NCBI GenBank assembly: GCA_023423935.1
Contig: JAFAEQ010000012.1
Span: 1-21,912, forward strand
Direction of reading: 5' to 3'
Length of the DNA stretch: 21,912 nt
From: Pseudomonadota bacterium
GTDB lineage: Bacteria > Pseudomonadota > Gammaproteobacteria > Steroidobacterales > Steroidobacteraceae
In this document: one piece after another, positions 14,993 to 21,912 of the stretch
Position numbering within the stretch: position 1 is the first letter of the stretch
Layout: each line of letters opens with the position of its first letter
Program-made: the position numbers and the translations under genes
Notes under the pieces: model-generated
Database searches by the model: none
What the model was told of the DNA's origin: nothing
The model's input: the letters and a program-made list of their open reading frames with translations, nothing else

Positions 14993-17217
14993 ACGCCTCG
15001 ATACCCAACCTTTCACGGCGCGAGTTCATCGTCGCGACCGCCTCCATGGCCGGTGGCTTCGCGCTCACCGTCCTGCCGCGTTCGAACGCGATGGCGAAGG
15101 GGCCGGCCGCGGCGCCCGAGATCAATCCATGGATCGTCATCGGAGCCGACGACACCGTCACCATTCGAATGCCGGCACCCGAAGCCGGTACCGGCAACAC
15201 CACGCAGGCAGCGATGTTCGTCGCCGAAGAGCTGCAGTGTGATTGGCACAAGATCCGTATCGAACCCGTGCCCTTCGCTCGAGACGCACGCGAAGACGTT
15301 TACATCAAGAAGTCGGGCATCTGGTCGACGTTCGCGGGCGGAGGCACGCAGCCAGGGATCATGCAGACGATGCTGCAAGCCGGAGCGAGCGCACGAGAGC
15401 GCCTGCGGCTCGCCGCTGCCAAGCGCTGGAACGTGCCTTTGAACGAAGTCGTCGCTCGCGAAGGTAGGCTTTCGCATCCCGCGACACAGCGCGAAGCGCG
15501 TTATGGCGAGCTCGCCGCACTGGCCGGCACCATCGAGTTGGCAGAGGAGCCGAAGCTCAAGCGTCGCGAAGAATGGCGAGTGCTGACGAAGCAGAGTCCT
15601 GCGCGCTTGCATGTTCGCTCCGTCGTCGACGGCACGTCCGTCTACGGGATGGACATTCGGGTGCCCGGCATGCTCTACGCTGCACTCCTTCAATGCCCGG
15701 TGCACGGCGGCAAGCTCAAGGGCTTCAACTTCAATGCGGTCCGTGACATGCCCGGCGTACGCGGCTACGCCGTGGTCGATCCGTCGGAACCGCGCAAGAA
15801 AGTCGAGCAGCCTGCCTACTGGGCCCACACCGATCCAAGCAGTGCCATCGCGATCGTCGCCGACCACTACTGGCAGGCTCGCCAGGCATTAGAGGCGATG
15901 CCGATCGAATGGGACTACGGCGAAGGCTCGCGATGGAAGAGCACACAGCAGGTCTATGACGCCGTGCTCAAACGCCTGGACGAACCCGCCGAGGAGCAAG
16001 TGAAATCCTCAGGTAACGCTCGCGCTTTCGATGGCGCCGGGCGCGAACTCATCGAGGCGACATACTTCACGCCTTTCAGTGAACACGCGACGATGGAGCC
16101 GCTGAATGGAACCGCGATTGTGACACGCGATCGCGTCGAGCTATGGCACCCGGTCGCCACAGTCATGCAGGCACTGGCGATCACGACCGAAGAAACAGGC
16201 ATTGAACCCGAGAACATTCACGTTCACCTGCCGCTCGTGGGCGGCAGCTTCGGACGTCGTGTCGGATGCGACGACCTGCGCATGGTACTCGCGGTCGCAA
16301 AGAAATTTCCCGGCACGCCGATTCACGTCGTGTGGTCACGTGAAGAGACCTTCCGCCAGGGAAAGTATCGTGACCTGCAAGCTGCCCGCATGCGTGCGCG
16401 CCTCGACTCCGACGGATTACCTCAGTCACTGCATGTCCACGTGGCAGGTCATAGCCCGCTGCTGCTCGGGCTGGAGAACACCGCTTACACGAACGGCTGC
16501 ATTCCGGATGTGCACATCGAGAAATCGACCGTGCCGATGCACATCCTCACCGGCCAGTATCGCGGCCCCGGGTACAACACGCATGCGTTCTTTCTCGAAT
16601 CCTTCATCGATGAGTGCGCGACAAAGGCCCGGATCGACCCGCTGGAGTATCGCTTGCGGCTCGCGGCGAAATGGGCCGATCCGGCCTGGGCGACTTGTCT
16701 CAAGGAGGTGGCTGCGCGCGCCGACTGGGGCCGCAAGCTACCGAAAGGCCACGGTCAGGGCATCGCAATCGCCAACTGGGGCATGCAAGGCAAGCCGCAC
16801 GAAGGCACGACGGTGGCCGCCATCGCCACTGTCGAGGTCCGGGACTCGGGTGAGTTCATCGTCCACGCGATCGATCTGGCATTCGACTGTGGCCAGATGA
16901 TCGATGAAGACTCCGTTCGCGCCCAACTCGAGGGCGGCCTGCTCTTTGGACTGAACATGTGCCTCAACGAGGAACTCAACATCGAAGACGGTCGCATCGT
17001 CGAAGGAAATTTCGATCGCTATCGCATGATCCGTCTGGCCGACGTTCCCCGTGCCATTCGCATCCACACCGGCGCGCTCTCGGGCCATGCGAGATACAGC
17101 GGCGTTGGCGAAGTCAGTGTCGGTATCGCCGCCCCGGCCATCGCCAACGCCATCTTTGCGGTCACCGGAGAGCGGATTCGCTCGATGCCCTTCCGAAGAG
17201 AAACGCGGGTGACGTGA
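14989..17217 (+). CDS. Tat-exported molybdopterin-binding subunit of a molybdenum hydroxylase
   Basis: This 742-residue catalytic subunit resembles isoquinoline 1-oxidoreductase/aldehyde dehydrogenase large subunits (CoxL family). It begins with a twin-arginine signal (SRREF at 9-13, then a hydrophobic segment to about 35), as is usual for the periplasmic IorB-like group. Molybdopterin contacts are seen in GGSFGRR (about residue 420) and in RGPGYNTHAFFLESFIDE. The conserved catalytic Glu is in the C-terminal GVGEVSVGIAAPAIANAIF. The enzyme should hydroxylate an aldehyde or N-heteroaromatic carbon using water. The start is the ATG at 14989, inside ATGA with the small subunit. No cytochrome c subunit or MobA/XdhC-type maturation gene is in view, so the electron acceptor and maturation factors must be elsewhere. 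An inverted repeat at 17251-17285 follows the stop. Confidence 0.93.
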   Translation: MNASIPNLSRREFIVATASMAGGFALTVLPRSNAMAKGPAAAPEINPWIVIGADDTVTIRMPAPEAGTGNTTQAAMFVAEELQCDWHKIRIEPVPFARDAREDVYIKKSGIWSTFAGGGTQPGIMQTMLQAGASARERLRLAAAKRWNVPLNEVVAREGRLSHPATQREARYGELAALAGTIELAEEPKLKRREEWRVLTKQSPARLHVRSVVDGTSVYGMDIRVPGMLYAALLQCPVHGGKLKGFNFNAVRDMPGVRGYAVVDPSEPRKKVEQPAYWAHTDPSSAIAIVADHYWQARQALEAMPIEWDYGEGSRWKSTQQVYDAVLKRLDEPAEEQVKSSGNARAFDGAGRELIEATYFTPFSEHATMEPLNGTAIVTRDRVELWHPVATVMQALAITTEETGIEPENIHVHLPLVGGSFGRRVGCDDLRMVLAVAKKFPGTPIHVVWSREETFRQGKYRDLQAARMRARLDSDGLPQSLHVHVAGHSPLLLGLENTAYTNGCIPDVHIEKSTVPMHILTGQYRGPGYNTHAFFLESFIDECATKARIDPLEYRLRLAAKWADPAWATCLKEVAARADWGRKLPKGHGQGIAIANWGMQGKPHEGTTVAAIATVEVRDSGEFIVHAIDLAFDCGQMIDEDSVRAQLEGGLLFGLNMCLNEELNIEDGRIVEGNFDRYRMIRLADVPRAIRIHTGALSGHARYSGVGEVSVGIAAPAIANAIFAVTGERIRSMPFRRETRVT

Positions 17218-17250
17218 ACGACGCCGCAATCGAATGAAGGCCGCTGATCG

Positions 17251-17285
17251 GCGGCGGCGAATCCGTTCTCGAACTTCGCCGCCGC
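17251..17285 (+). terminator. Hairpin downstream of the molybdenum hydroxylase genes
   Basis: GCGGCGGCGAA (17251-17261) and TTCGCCGCCGC (17275-17285) form a perfect 11-bp stem with a 13-base loop, 34 bases past the stop. No T-tract follows, so it may be a Rho-assisted end or an mRNA-protecting hairpin. Confidence 0.45.
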
Positions 17286-17288
17286 GCA

Positions 17289-17405
17289 CTAGGTAACCTC
17301 TGATCAATTCGCCTTTTGTAATACCAGCCGCTTCGATCGCCGCTGTATTTCAGGCAGTTGCAAATTCGTGAAGGTCGGGAAGTCGATAAATCAGAGCTTC
17401 CCTAG
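17289..17405. mobile_element. Small MITE-like element with terminal inverted repeats
   Basis: A 117-bp non-coding unit starts with CTAGGTAACCTCTGAT and ends with the near-complement ATCAGAGCTTCCCTAG. The two ends match at 14 of 16 positions. CTAG at each edge could be a 4-bp target duplication, a YTAR sequence as used by IS5-type elements, or part of the repeat itself. There is no coding capacity. Its right 70 bases recur at 719-787, next to another gene's stop codon, which indicates mobility. The parent transposon is not in this window, and the IS4-type element at the end has different ends. Confidence 0.6.
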
Positions 17406-17410
17406 GTCAG
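17336..17410 (-). repeat. Dispersed 75-bp repeat, copy 2 (overlaps fasciclin stop codon)
   Basis: This is the second copy of the repeat at 719-793, in the same orientation. It forms the right part of the MITE-like unit. The stop codon TGA of the fasciclin gene (17407-17409, minus strand) falls within its edge, just as the esterase stop does in copy 1. It includes GGGAAG...CTTCCC, able to fold into a hairpin right after both genes. Confidence 0.8.
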
Positions 17411-17973
17411 CGCGTGAACTTGCGACCGCTGGGCTGTGCCGAATCGGGCGCGCGATACTGCGGAAGCAGCACGCTGTCGATCACATAGATCACGCCGTTG
17501 CCGGCCTGAATCACCGGCCCGACGACCTTCGAACTATTGATGCGCAGATCGTCGAACTCACGATCGACATACACATTCTGTCCTTGCACGGTGGCGAGCG
17601 CCGTAGGCGTGTAATCGAAGCGGACGTCGAACTTGCCCTGCGCCGCGTGGTACTGCAGCACCTGAGAGAGCTGATCCGGATTTGCGATCAGTTCATTCAG
17701 TACGGCCTCCGGTATCTGCGCGAAAGCGGCGTTCGTAGGCGCAAACACCGTGAACGGCCCGGGCCCCTTCAGTGTCTCCGCGAGTCCGGCCGCCTGCAGG
17801 GCTGTGACCAGTGTAGAGAAATTCTGGTCGCCACTTGCGACGTCGAAGATCGTGCCATCCGCCTGAACGATTTCATCGTAAGGCGGCGAGCTATCGTTGT
17901 TCTGTGCCGAAAGCGGTAGCGCGATGGTGAAAAGCGTGGCCGCCGCAATGGCGGCGCGAAGAGTGTGCTTCAT
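17407..17973 (-). CDS. Secreted fasciclin (FAS1) domain protein
   Basis: This 188-residue protein has a Sec signal peptide (about 1-23, cleaved near LSA-QNN) and one FAS1 domain at about 40-171. The H1 motif is GPFTVFAPTNAAF (72-84), a central YHAAQG is at 108-113, and the H2-like end is AGNGVIYVIDSVLLP (157-171). FAS1 proteins act in adhesion or as extracytoplasmic binding proteins; in bacteria the ligand is usually unknown. The ATG at 17973 follows AGGAGC. It is divergent from the B12-binding protein across 170 bp. In bacterial genomes FAS1 genes often lie near ECF sigma factors, and one is 1.2 kb away here, so control by that factor is possible. The stop codon lies in a mobile repeat, and the short tail after H2 (YRAPDSAQPSGRKFTR) may be altered by it. 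Confidence 0.92.
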   Translation of the reverse strand: MKHTLRAAIAAATLFTIALPLSAQNNDSSPPYDEIVQADGTIFDVASGDQNFSTLVTALQAAGLAETLKGPGPFTVFAPTNAAFAQIPEAVLNELIANPDQLSQVLQYHAAQGKFDVRFDYTPTALATVQGQNVYVDREFDDLRINSSKVVGPVIQAGNGVIYVIDSVLLPQYRAPDSAQPSGRKFTR

Positions 17974-18143
17974 GTCTTGCTCCTGGATGAGGGTTCGCTC
18001 GAAGGCCGGCAGTGCGGCTTACCTGTTATTCGTCGGCGAACGGCATTCGGATGCATCGCGCATAGCGATGTTCTCTTGCGCGAATGAACGCTTGACAGAG
18101 ATCCCGCTATCGCCGCAAATGCAGATCGAACTGGAGCGATCGC
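17974..18143. promoter_or_regulatory. Divergent promoter region, fasciclin/B12-binding protein
   Basis: This 170-bp gap separates divergent starts. A consensus -35 box TTGACA is at 18092-18097 on the plus strand, ahead of the B12-binding gene, but the -10 at 17 bp (GCAAAT) is poor. GGAG at 18133-18136 is the ribosome binding site of the B12-binding gene. I see no clear ECF-type or repressor site. Confidence 0.4.
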
Positions 18144-19223
18144 ATGAGTCCTCATCGATTTGCGTTCGCAGTGCTCGAGGCCGGCGGGAGCGGTTACGCC
18201 ACCGCTGCAGCGCACGCGCTCATCGAGCACCAACCGACGCTCGCCGATATCTACGGCGCCAAAGCCCTGGCTTCGTGGAGATCCTTCATGATGCAGGCTG
18301 TTGCCGAGCTCGCAGTCGCTGTGCGCTTCAATCGGCCCGAGCTGTTCAACGATGCCGTCTCCTGGTTGCGAGGTGCGTTTCTCGAAAGTGACGGAAAGAC
18401 CGAAGACCTGCAGCTCGCATTGCAGGCCCTGCAAGCGACGTTGCAGGCGGAGCTCCCAGAGAACGCGCGTGAACCCGTGATGCGCTGCATGCAAGCTGCA
18501 TTGCCTGCACTCGACGCGTCGCTGCCGTCAATCTGCCTGCTCGATCCCACGGACCCGCGTGACAGGTTGGCCCTGCGCTACCTTGCCGCATGCCTGGAGG
18601 GACGCTTCGAATCCGCCGCGTCCATCATCCTTGGCGAGGCACGCGTGACTTTAGGTGAGACCGCAAGCTATCTGCACGTACTGATGCCTGCCCAACGTGA
18701 GATCGGCCGCATGTGGCAAGCGGGTGAGATCGGTGTCGCCGAGGAACATGCCGTGAGTTTGATGACGCAACGTCTCGCTGTCCGGCTCAGCACTGCAGAT
18801 CCACCCACATCGACAGGTAAGACAGTGCTCGCTGCTGCAGTCGCAGGAGACACACACGACATCGGCATCACTGCGGTCGCCAGTTGTTTTCGTGCGGCCG
18901 GTTGGCGATCCGTATGCCTTGGCGGAAACGTACCTCCCGACCAGATCGCCGAAGCAGCGGAGATGTTTCAGGCACATCTCATTGCTCTCTCAGCCACCTT
19001 GACGACGCACCTTCCCGCGCTCGAAGACAGCGTTGCGGCCATCCGGGATCTCCATCGCAAGATCAAGATTCTGATTGGCGGACATGCGCTCGTGCATGCC
19101 GTTGATCTGTGGCGCGAGATCGGCGCCGATGGCTACGCCAGCAGCCCCGAGGACGCCGTAGAACAGGGCGCGTTGCTCCTGGGGCTGCACTACCCGCACA
19201 AGGCTATCGACGTGTCGGCGTAG
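18144..19223 (+). CDS. Cobalamin-binding sensor protein with CarH-like light-sensing module, no HTH
   Basis: This 359-residue soluble protein carries the B12 helical cap plus Rossmann domain used by methionine-synthase-like and CarH/LitR-type proteins. The cap has W191-x9-E201-H202 (MWQAGEIGVAEEH), the W-x9-EH signature of adenosylcobalamin-dependent photoreceptors. The Rossmann domain has DTHDIG (236-241, the DxHxxG base-off motif with His238 as lower ligand), SATLTT (about 283-288) and IGGHAL (311-316). The residue after the Trp is Gln, where Thermus CarH has the His that caps cobalt after light. The first roughly 130 residues are helical and I recognise neither a MerR HTH nor another DNA-binding motif, so it probably acts through a protein partner, somewhat like AerR. 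It converges with an ECF sigma gene with a 20-bp overlap. Light sensing is inferred. Confidence 0.85.
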   Translation: MSPHRFAFAVLEAGGSGYATAAAHALIEHQPTLADIYGAKALASWRSFMMQAVAELAVAVRFNRPELFNDAVSWLRGAFLESDGKTEDLQLALQALQATLQAELPENAREPVMRCMQAALPALDASLPSICLLDPTDPRDRLALRYLAACLEGRFESAASIILGEARVTLGETASYLHVLMPAQREIGRMWQAGEIGVAEEHAVSLMTQRLAVRLSTADPPTSTGKTVLAAAVAGDTHDIGITAVASCFRAAGWRSVCLGGNVPPDQIAEAAEMFQAHLIALSATLTTHLPALEDSVAAIRDLHRKIKILIGGHALVHAVDLWREIGADGYASSPEDAVEQGALLLGLHYPHKAIDVSA

Positions 19224-19911
19224 GTGCGTGCGACCTGCAATCGGCACTATCGCGCGCGAGCGGCGCGTCTCCGCTTTCGAGCAGCTCTCTGAGCTTGAGC
19301 AGTCCGCGCCGAAGCTGTGCTTTCACCGTGCCGACCGGCTTACCCGTGACACGCGCGATCTCCGAATGCGTCATGCCTTGCACGACACCCATCAGGAGAA
19401 TCTCGCGCTGCGAGGACGCCAGCAGCCCGAGCGCGCGAGCCGCTGCCTGCGCATCGATCCTATCCGACGCCTCGAAGTCCTCGCGCTCCTGCGGGACGTG
19501 CAGCGTCTCATCGAATGGATCGATCGTCGGCTGGCGTCCCTTCGCTCGTAAGCGATCGATCAGTTTGCGTTGCGCAATCGTTCGTATGAATGCCACTTCC
19601 GAGCCGGCCGTCGGATCGAAGCGCTTGGCGCATTTCCAGAGCTCGACGAAAATCTCCTGCGCCGCATCCTCCACATCCGCGAGATCTTCCAACTTCGCTC
19701 GTGCCAGCGACCACACGATTGCGCCGTGGCGCCGCATGCACTCGGCCACCGCACTGGATTCCCCGGCGGCGATACGCCCCAGGATGTATTGATCGCCGGC
19801 CACGATTTCATCGCAATGAATCTGAAACGGCTGAAGGATGCTCAGCGCGAGGCTTTCGTTCCCGAAGAGATTTTGAAGCGCCACTGCTGACGCCGTTACG
19901 TGGTCGTTCAC
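19204..19911 (-). CDS. ECF-type RNA polymerase sigma factor
   Basis: This 235-residue sigma-70-family protein of group IV (ECF) type should direct RNA polymerase to a small regulon. Region 2 spans about 53-121 (AKLEDLADVEDAAQEIFVELWKCAKRFDP..., AFIRTIAQRKLIDRLR). Region 4 spans about 155-212 (SSQREILLMGVVQGMTHSEIARVTGKPVGTVKAQLRRGLLKLRELL), with the HTH at THSEIARVTGKPVGTVK. The frame opens at a GTG (19911) with a weak ribosome binding site. The 40-residue leader before region 2 is longer than usual, so the true start may be later, for example a GTG near residue 37. The usual anti-sigma gene is not visible in this window. Its last 20 bp overlap the end of the convergent B12-binding gene, suggesting antisense or regulatory coupling. 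Confidence 0.88.
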   Translation of the reverse strand: MNDHVTASAVALQNLFGNESLALSILQPFQIHCDEIVAGDQYILGRIAAGESSAVAECMRRHGAIVWSLARAKLEDLADVEDAAQEIFVELWKCAKRFDPTAGSEVAFIRTIAQRKLIDRLRAKGRQPTIDPFDETLHVPQEREDFEASDRIDAQAAARALGLLASSQREILLMGVVQGMTHSEIARVTGKPVGTVKAQLRRGLLKLRELLESGDAPLARDSADCRSHAPTPTRR

Positions 19912-19945
19912 CGCTGCACACGTACGTGCTCGCTGTACGGATCGG

Positions 19946-19990
19946 GTGCTAGGCGCTAGGTGCTAGGCTGAGAAGAAGAAGAAGAAGAAG
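19946..19990. repeat. Low-complexity tract: GCTAGG repeats and (GAA)n
   Basis: Three near-copies of GCTAGG (19948-19967) are followed by a run of about six AGA/GAA triplets (19971-19990). It lies upstream of the sigma-factor start and next to the REP array. Such tracts are prone to slippage and may vary in length between strains. Confidence 0.75.
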
Positions 19991-20010
19991 GGGGCGCGAT
20001 CGCTCTTCGC

Positions 20011-20033
20011 GTGGGTTCGGTTTCAGCCGAACA
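20011..20033 (+). repeat. Single REP palindrome
   Basis: GTGGG followed by the hairpin TTCGGTTTCAGCCGAA (imperfect) is a lone forward REP unit. It lacks the inverted partner seen in the three following units. Confidence 0.65.
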
Positions 20034-20041
20034 TCAATGCT

Positions 20042-20323
20042 GTGGGTTCGGCTTTGGCCGAACAATTCCTGTCCGACTAAAGTCGGACCCACACAGGAGG
20101 AGTGCTTCAGCTAACCGGTCCGCTAGTCTGCTGGCCAGAGCAAGCTCTGCTGTGGATTCGGCTTTAGCCTGGCTTCAGCCGAACAACTCCTCGTCCGACT
20201 AAAGTCGGACCCACAGGAGGAGTGCTTCAGCCAACTAGTCCGCTAGTCTGCTGGCCAGAGCAACCTCCTGCTGTGGGTTCGGCTTTAGCCGAACATTTTC
20301 TGTCCGACTGAAGTCGGACCCAC
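20042..20323. repeat. Tandem array of inverted REP pairs (REPIN-like)
   Basis: Three units each hold a forward REP (GTGGG, then stem TTCGGCT/AGCCGAA) and an inverted REP (stem GTCCGACT/AGTCGGAC, then CCCAC). They are at 20042-20092, 20152-20214 and 20273-20323. The GTGG head outside each palindrome is the layout of REPINs spread by RAYT transposases. Units 1 and 2 are followed by a conserved spacer of about 58 bp (AGGAGGAGTGCTTCAGC... to ...CCAGAGCAA), so the whole is a tandem repeat of 110 and 121 bp plus a partial third. The second unit has an inserted GCCTGGCTTCA duplication in its first hairpin. No RAYT gene is in the window. With flanks, 19912-20381 holds no gene. Confidence 0.8.
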
Positions 20324-20368
20324 CAGTTTTCCTTCCTTTTTGCGGTCTTTGCGGCTCGCTGATCTGCT

Positions 20369-20381
20369 GTCCGACTGAAGT
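20369..20381 (-). repeat. Half REP palindrome cut by the insertion sequence
   Basis: GTCCGACTGAAGT is the left arm of the same inverted REP as at 20302-20323. It stops exactly where the insertion sequence begins, so the element has inserted into a further copy of the REP. Confidence 0.75.
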
Positions 20382-21912
20382 CCAATGGCACTGCATTAAG
20401 CTGCTGCAGCCTTGCGATGAGCCAAGATGTGCGCTCGGGCTTGAGCTCGAGGTTGTTGTAGCCACAGGTAAGGTTTGGATCGCCGCTTCTTCAGTCGAGG
20501 CTCGATGCGCCCGGGTCGATCACCGACACGAACGCTGGCAATCAGCCTCCACAGTTCGGCGTGATGGTGGGTCCTGCGGTGAGTGGGTCGATGTGCGATC
20601 CACTGCGTCCATAACTGCACCGTATGCTTGAAGCTCAACTGACGAGGCTCCAGACCACTCACCGCAGCCGCCTGCGCCATCAGCATGCGGATCAGGTTGT
20701 AGGCGAGCAGGTGAACCCACAGTTCCGTCGCCACCATCTGTGGTGTGCGGCAGCGTAGTACTTCGACGCCAAGGATCGTCTTGATGTTGCGCAGGTCGAG
20801 CTCCACGTTCCAGCGTCGCCCGTAGAGATCCGACAGCTCCCGCTTGCTGATTCGTCGATCGAGCAACGTGGTCACCAGGATGCGCCCGTCGCTCTTCAGT
20901 TCACGCACGGTTATCTGCTCTGGAAGGCTTGCGTAGTGCTCGAGCGTCATCCACGGTGGGCGCGCCGGTTTCGGCCAACTCACACAGTGATCACGCGTGC
21001 CCAGGGATCGACCTCGGCGAAAATCGGTGCGCCGCCCGCCGTGCTGCTCGAACAGCACATCGACGCCCGCGGCTTGCAAAGCGGCGAGGGTGAAGTAGTT
21101 GCTGTAGAGCGCATCGGCTAATACCACCTCACCCGGAGTGAACACTCCACTCAGCGCACGCAGCAGACTCAGTTCGCCATTGCCGGCCCCATCGCAAGGG
21201 CCTATGGCTGCATCCACCACTGCGCCCGTGGACAGACAAATCACTGCCAGCAACCGCGCCAAGGGAAAGCCCACGCCCGGCGCCTGATTGCGGGGCTGCG
21301 GAAACCGCAGTTGATTCGCGGGGGTATCCGGCATCGAGATCGTGCTGCCATCTATTATCTTCACGGTGCGCTCATGCCAGCGCCAAGTCGGCAGCGCCTG
21401 CGCACTCAGCCACCGTCCGCTGTGTCGCGTCAGCGCCTGCACCATCTCCAGCGGTAACCTCTGTCGCGCCCGACAGTAGGCGCCGGTATCCACTGCGTTG
21501 GGCCGCAGCCCTTCAGCCACGCGTTGCGCCGCCCAACCGTTCACGGCTCGCTGACACGAGCCGTCCTCATCCAAGGCCTGCCGCATGAACATCGCCAGCG
21601 TCACGGTCGGCGGATACAGCCGTTCGCGATGCTCGGGCAAGTAAGCCTCCGTCGTTTGCAGAAGCTGTGGGCCGGTCAGCGCATTGAAGAAGTCCACTGC
21701 CTCCATCTGCTGGAGCTGCTGACCGATGCGTTTTTGGTGTTGCTGCGATCTGAACTGCGCTCTACGATCACTCACAGGCTGGCCTCTCCGATTGATTGGG
21801 TCGATGTGTGGTAACAAACATCCTATCAATCCTGGCCAGCCTGCTTTCCTTTCTATTTCAGCCCCTTCCGCTCATCTGCGCTCCGCGCTTCTGCTTAATG
21901 CAGTGCCATTGG
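20382..21912 (-). mobile_element. IS4-family insertion sequence, complete, 1531 bp
   Basis: The ends are a perfect 20-bp inverted repeat (CCAATGGCACTGCATTAAGC at 20382-20401 and its complement at 21893-21912) around one transposase gene on the minus strand. The element's right end is the last base of the window, so the target duplication on that side cannot be seen. This looks like a contig break at a multi-copy IS. The left flank is a split REP palindrome. Confidence 0.95.
20396..21829 (-). CDS. IS4-family transposase (DDE)
   Basis: This 477-residue transposase moves the surrounding element by cut-and-paste with a DDE active site. Asp160 lies in KIIDGSTIS, Asp239 in EVVLADALYSN, and Glu343 in the YREK signature Y336-x2-R339-x3-E343-x6-K350 (YGRRWNVELDLRNIKT), which is diagnostic of the IS4 family. 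A basic C-terminus (RLKKRRSKPYLWLQQPRAQARAHILAHRKAAAA) follows. The frame is intact and of usual length, so the element may be active. The stop codon TAA lies inside the left inverted repeat. The start is the ATG at 21829; a shorter start near VSDRRAQF is possible. Confidence 0.95.
   Translation of the reverse strand: MIGCLLPHIDPINRRGQPVSDRRAQFRSQQHQKRIGQQLQQMEAVDFFNALTGPQLLQTTEAYLPEHRERLYPPTVTLAMFMRQALDEDGSCQRAVNGWAAQRVAEGLRPNAVDTGAYCRARQRLPLEMVQALTRHSGRWLSAQALPTWRWHERTVKIIDGSTISMPDTPANQLRFPQPRNQAPGVGFPLARLLAVICLSTGAVVDAAIGPCDGAGNGELSLLRALSGVFTPGEVVLADALYSNYFTLAALQAAGVDVLFEQHGGRRTDFRRGRSLGTRDHCVSWPKPARPPWMTLEHYASLPEQITVRELKSDGRILVTTLLDRRISKRELSDLYGRRWNVELDLRNIKTILGVEVLRCRTPQMVATELWVHLLAYNLIRMLMAQAAAVSGLEPRQLSFKHTVQLWTQWIAHRPTHRRTHHHAELWRLIASVRVGDRPGRIEPRLKKRRSKPYLWLQQPRAQARAHILAHRKAAAA

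Noticed and set aside
20011..20381. Regularly spaced repeats as a CRISPR array
   Set aside because: The repeats are paired palindromes with conserved, not unique, spacers and there are no cas genes; REPIN-like structure explains them.

Overview
The window is about 62% GC by eye and reads like a chromosome segment, or contig end, from a free-living Gram-negative bacterium. A gammaproteobacterium of the Xanthomonadales/Steroidobacter type is my best guess, not a demonstrated placement. The clues are several Sec and Tat-exported proteins, GTGG-headed REP palindromes of a gammaproteobacterial style, an IS4-family element and codon use rich in G/C third positions. No rRNA, tRNA or CRISPR array is visible.

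Layout. (1) 1-5330, exported hydrolysis: a SnoaL/NTF2-like protein (-), a Tat-exported type-B carboxylesterase (-), a divergent secreted GH27 alpha-galactosidase with an NPCBM-like C-terminal domain (+), and a small exported protein of unknown role (+). (2) 5401-5700: the decayed 3' half of an alpha/beta hydrolase (non-heme chloroperoxidase type). (3) 5882-10823, a compact amidohydrolysis cassette: a two-helix small membrane protein translationally coupled to a sodium:solute symporter (+). It converges on a minus-strand pair of COG0523/CobW GTPase and hydantoinase/dihydropyrimidinase-type cyclic amidohydrolase. A divergent N-carbamoylsarcosine amidohydrolase-like cysteine hydrolase (+) follows. 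Together these could import a cyclic amide/ureide, open its ring and hydrolyse the carbamoyl product, with the GTPase loading metal. (4) 11075-13389: a ferric-reductase-like transmembrane flavoprotein and a polytopic membrane protein of unknown function. (5) 13451-17217: an AraC regulator divergent from a two-gene molybdenum hydroxylase (2Fe-2S subunit plus Tat-exported molybdopterin subunit), with a 12-bp direct repeat at 20-bp spacing between them. (6) 17407-19911: an exported fasciclin (FAS1) protein, a cobalamin-binding protein carrying the W-x9-EH signature of CarH-like B12 photosensors but no HTH, and a convergent ECF sigma factor. (7) 19940-21912: low-complexity DNA, a tandem array of inverted REP pairs (REPIN-like), and a full-length IS4-family insertion sequence whose right end is the last base of the window.

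Most notable: the HTH-less CarH-like sensor paired with an ECF sigma factor and FAS1 protein; the CobW-hydantoinase-carbamoyl hydrolase-symporter cassette; a roughly 75-bp dispersed repeat that supplies the stop codon of two unrelated genes, one copy being the right end of a 117-bp MITE-like unit; and the REPIN array interrupted by the IS. All functional assignments come from motifs read by eye; no database search was run.
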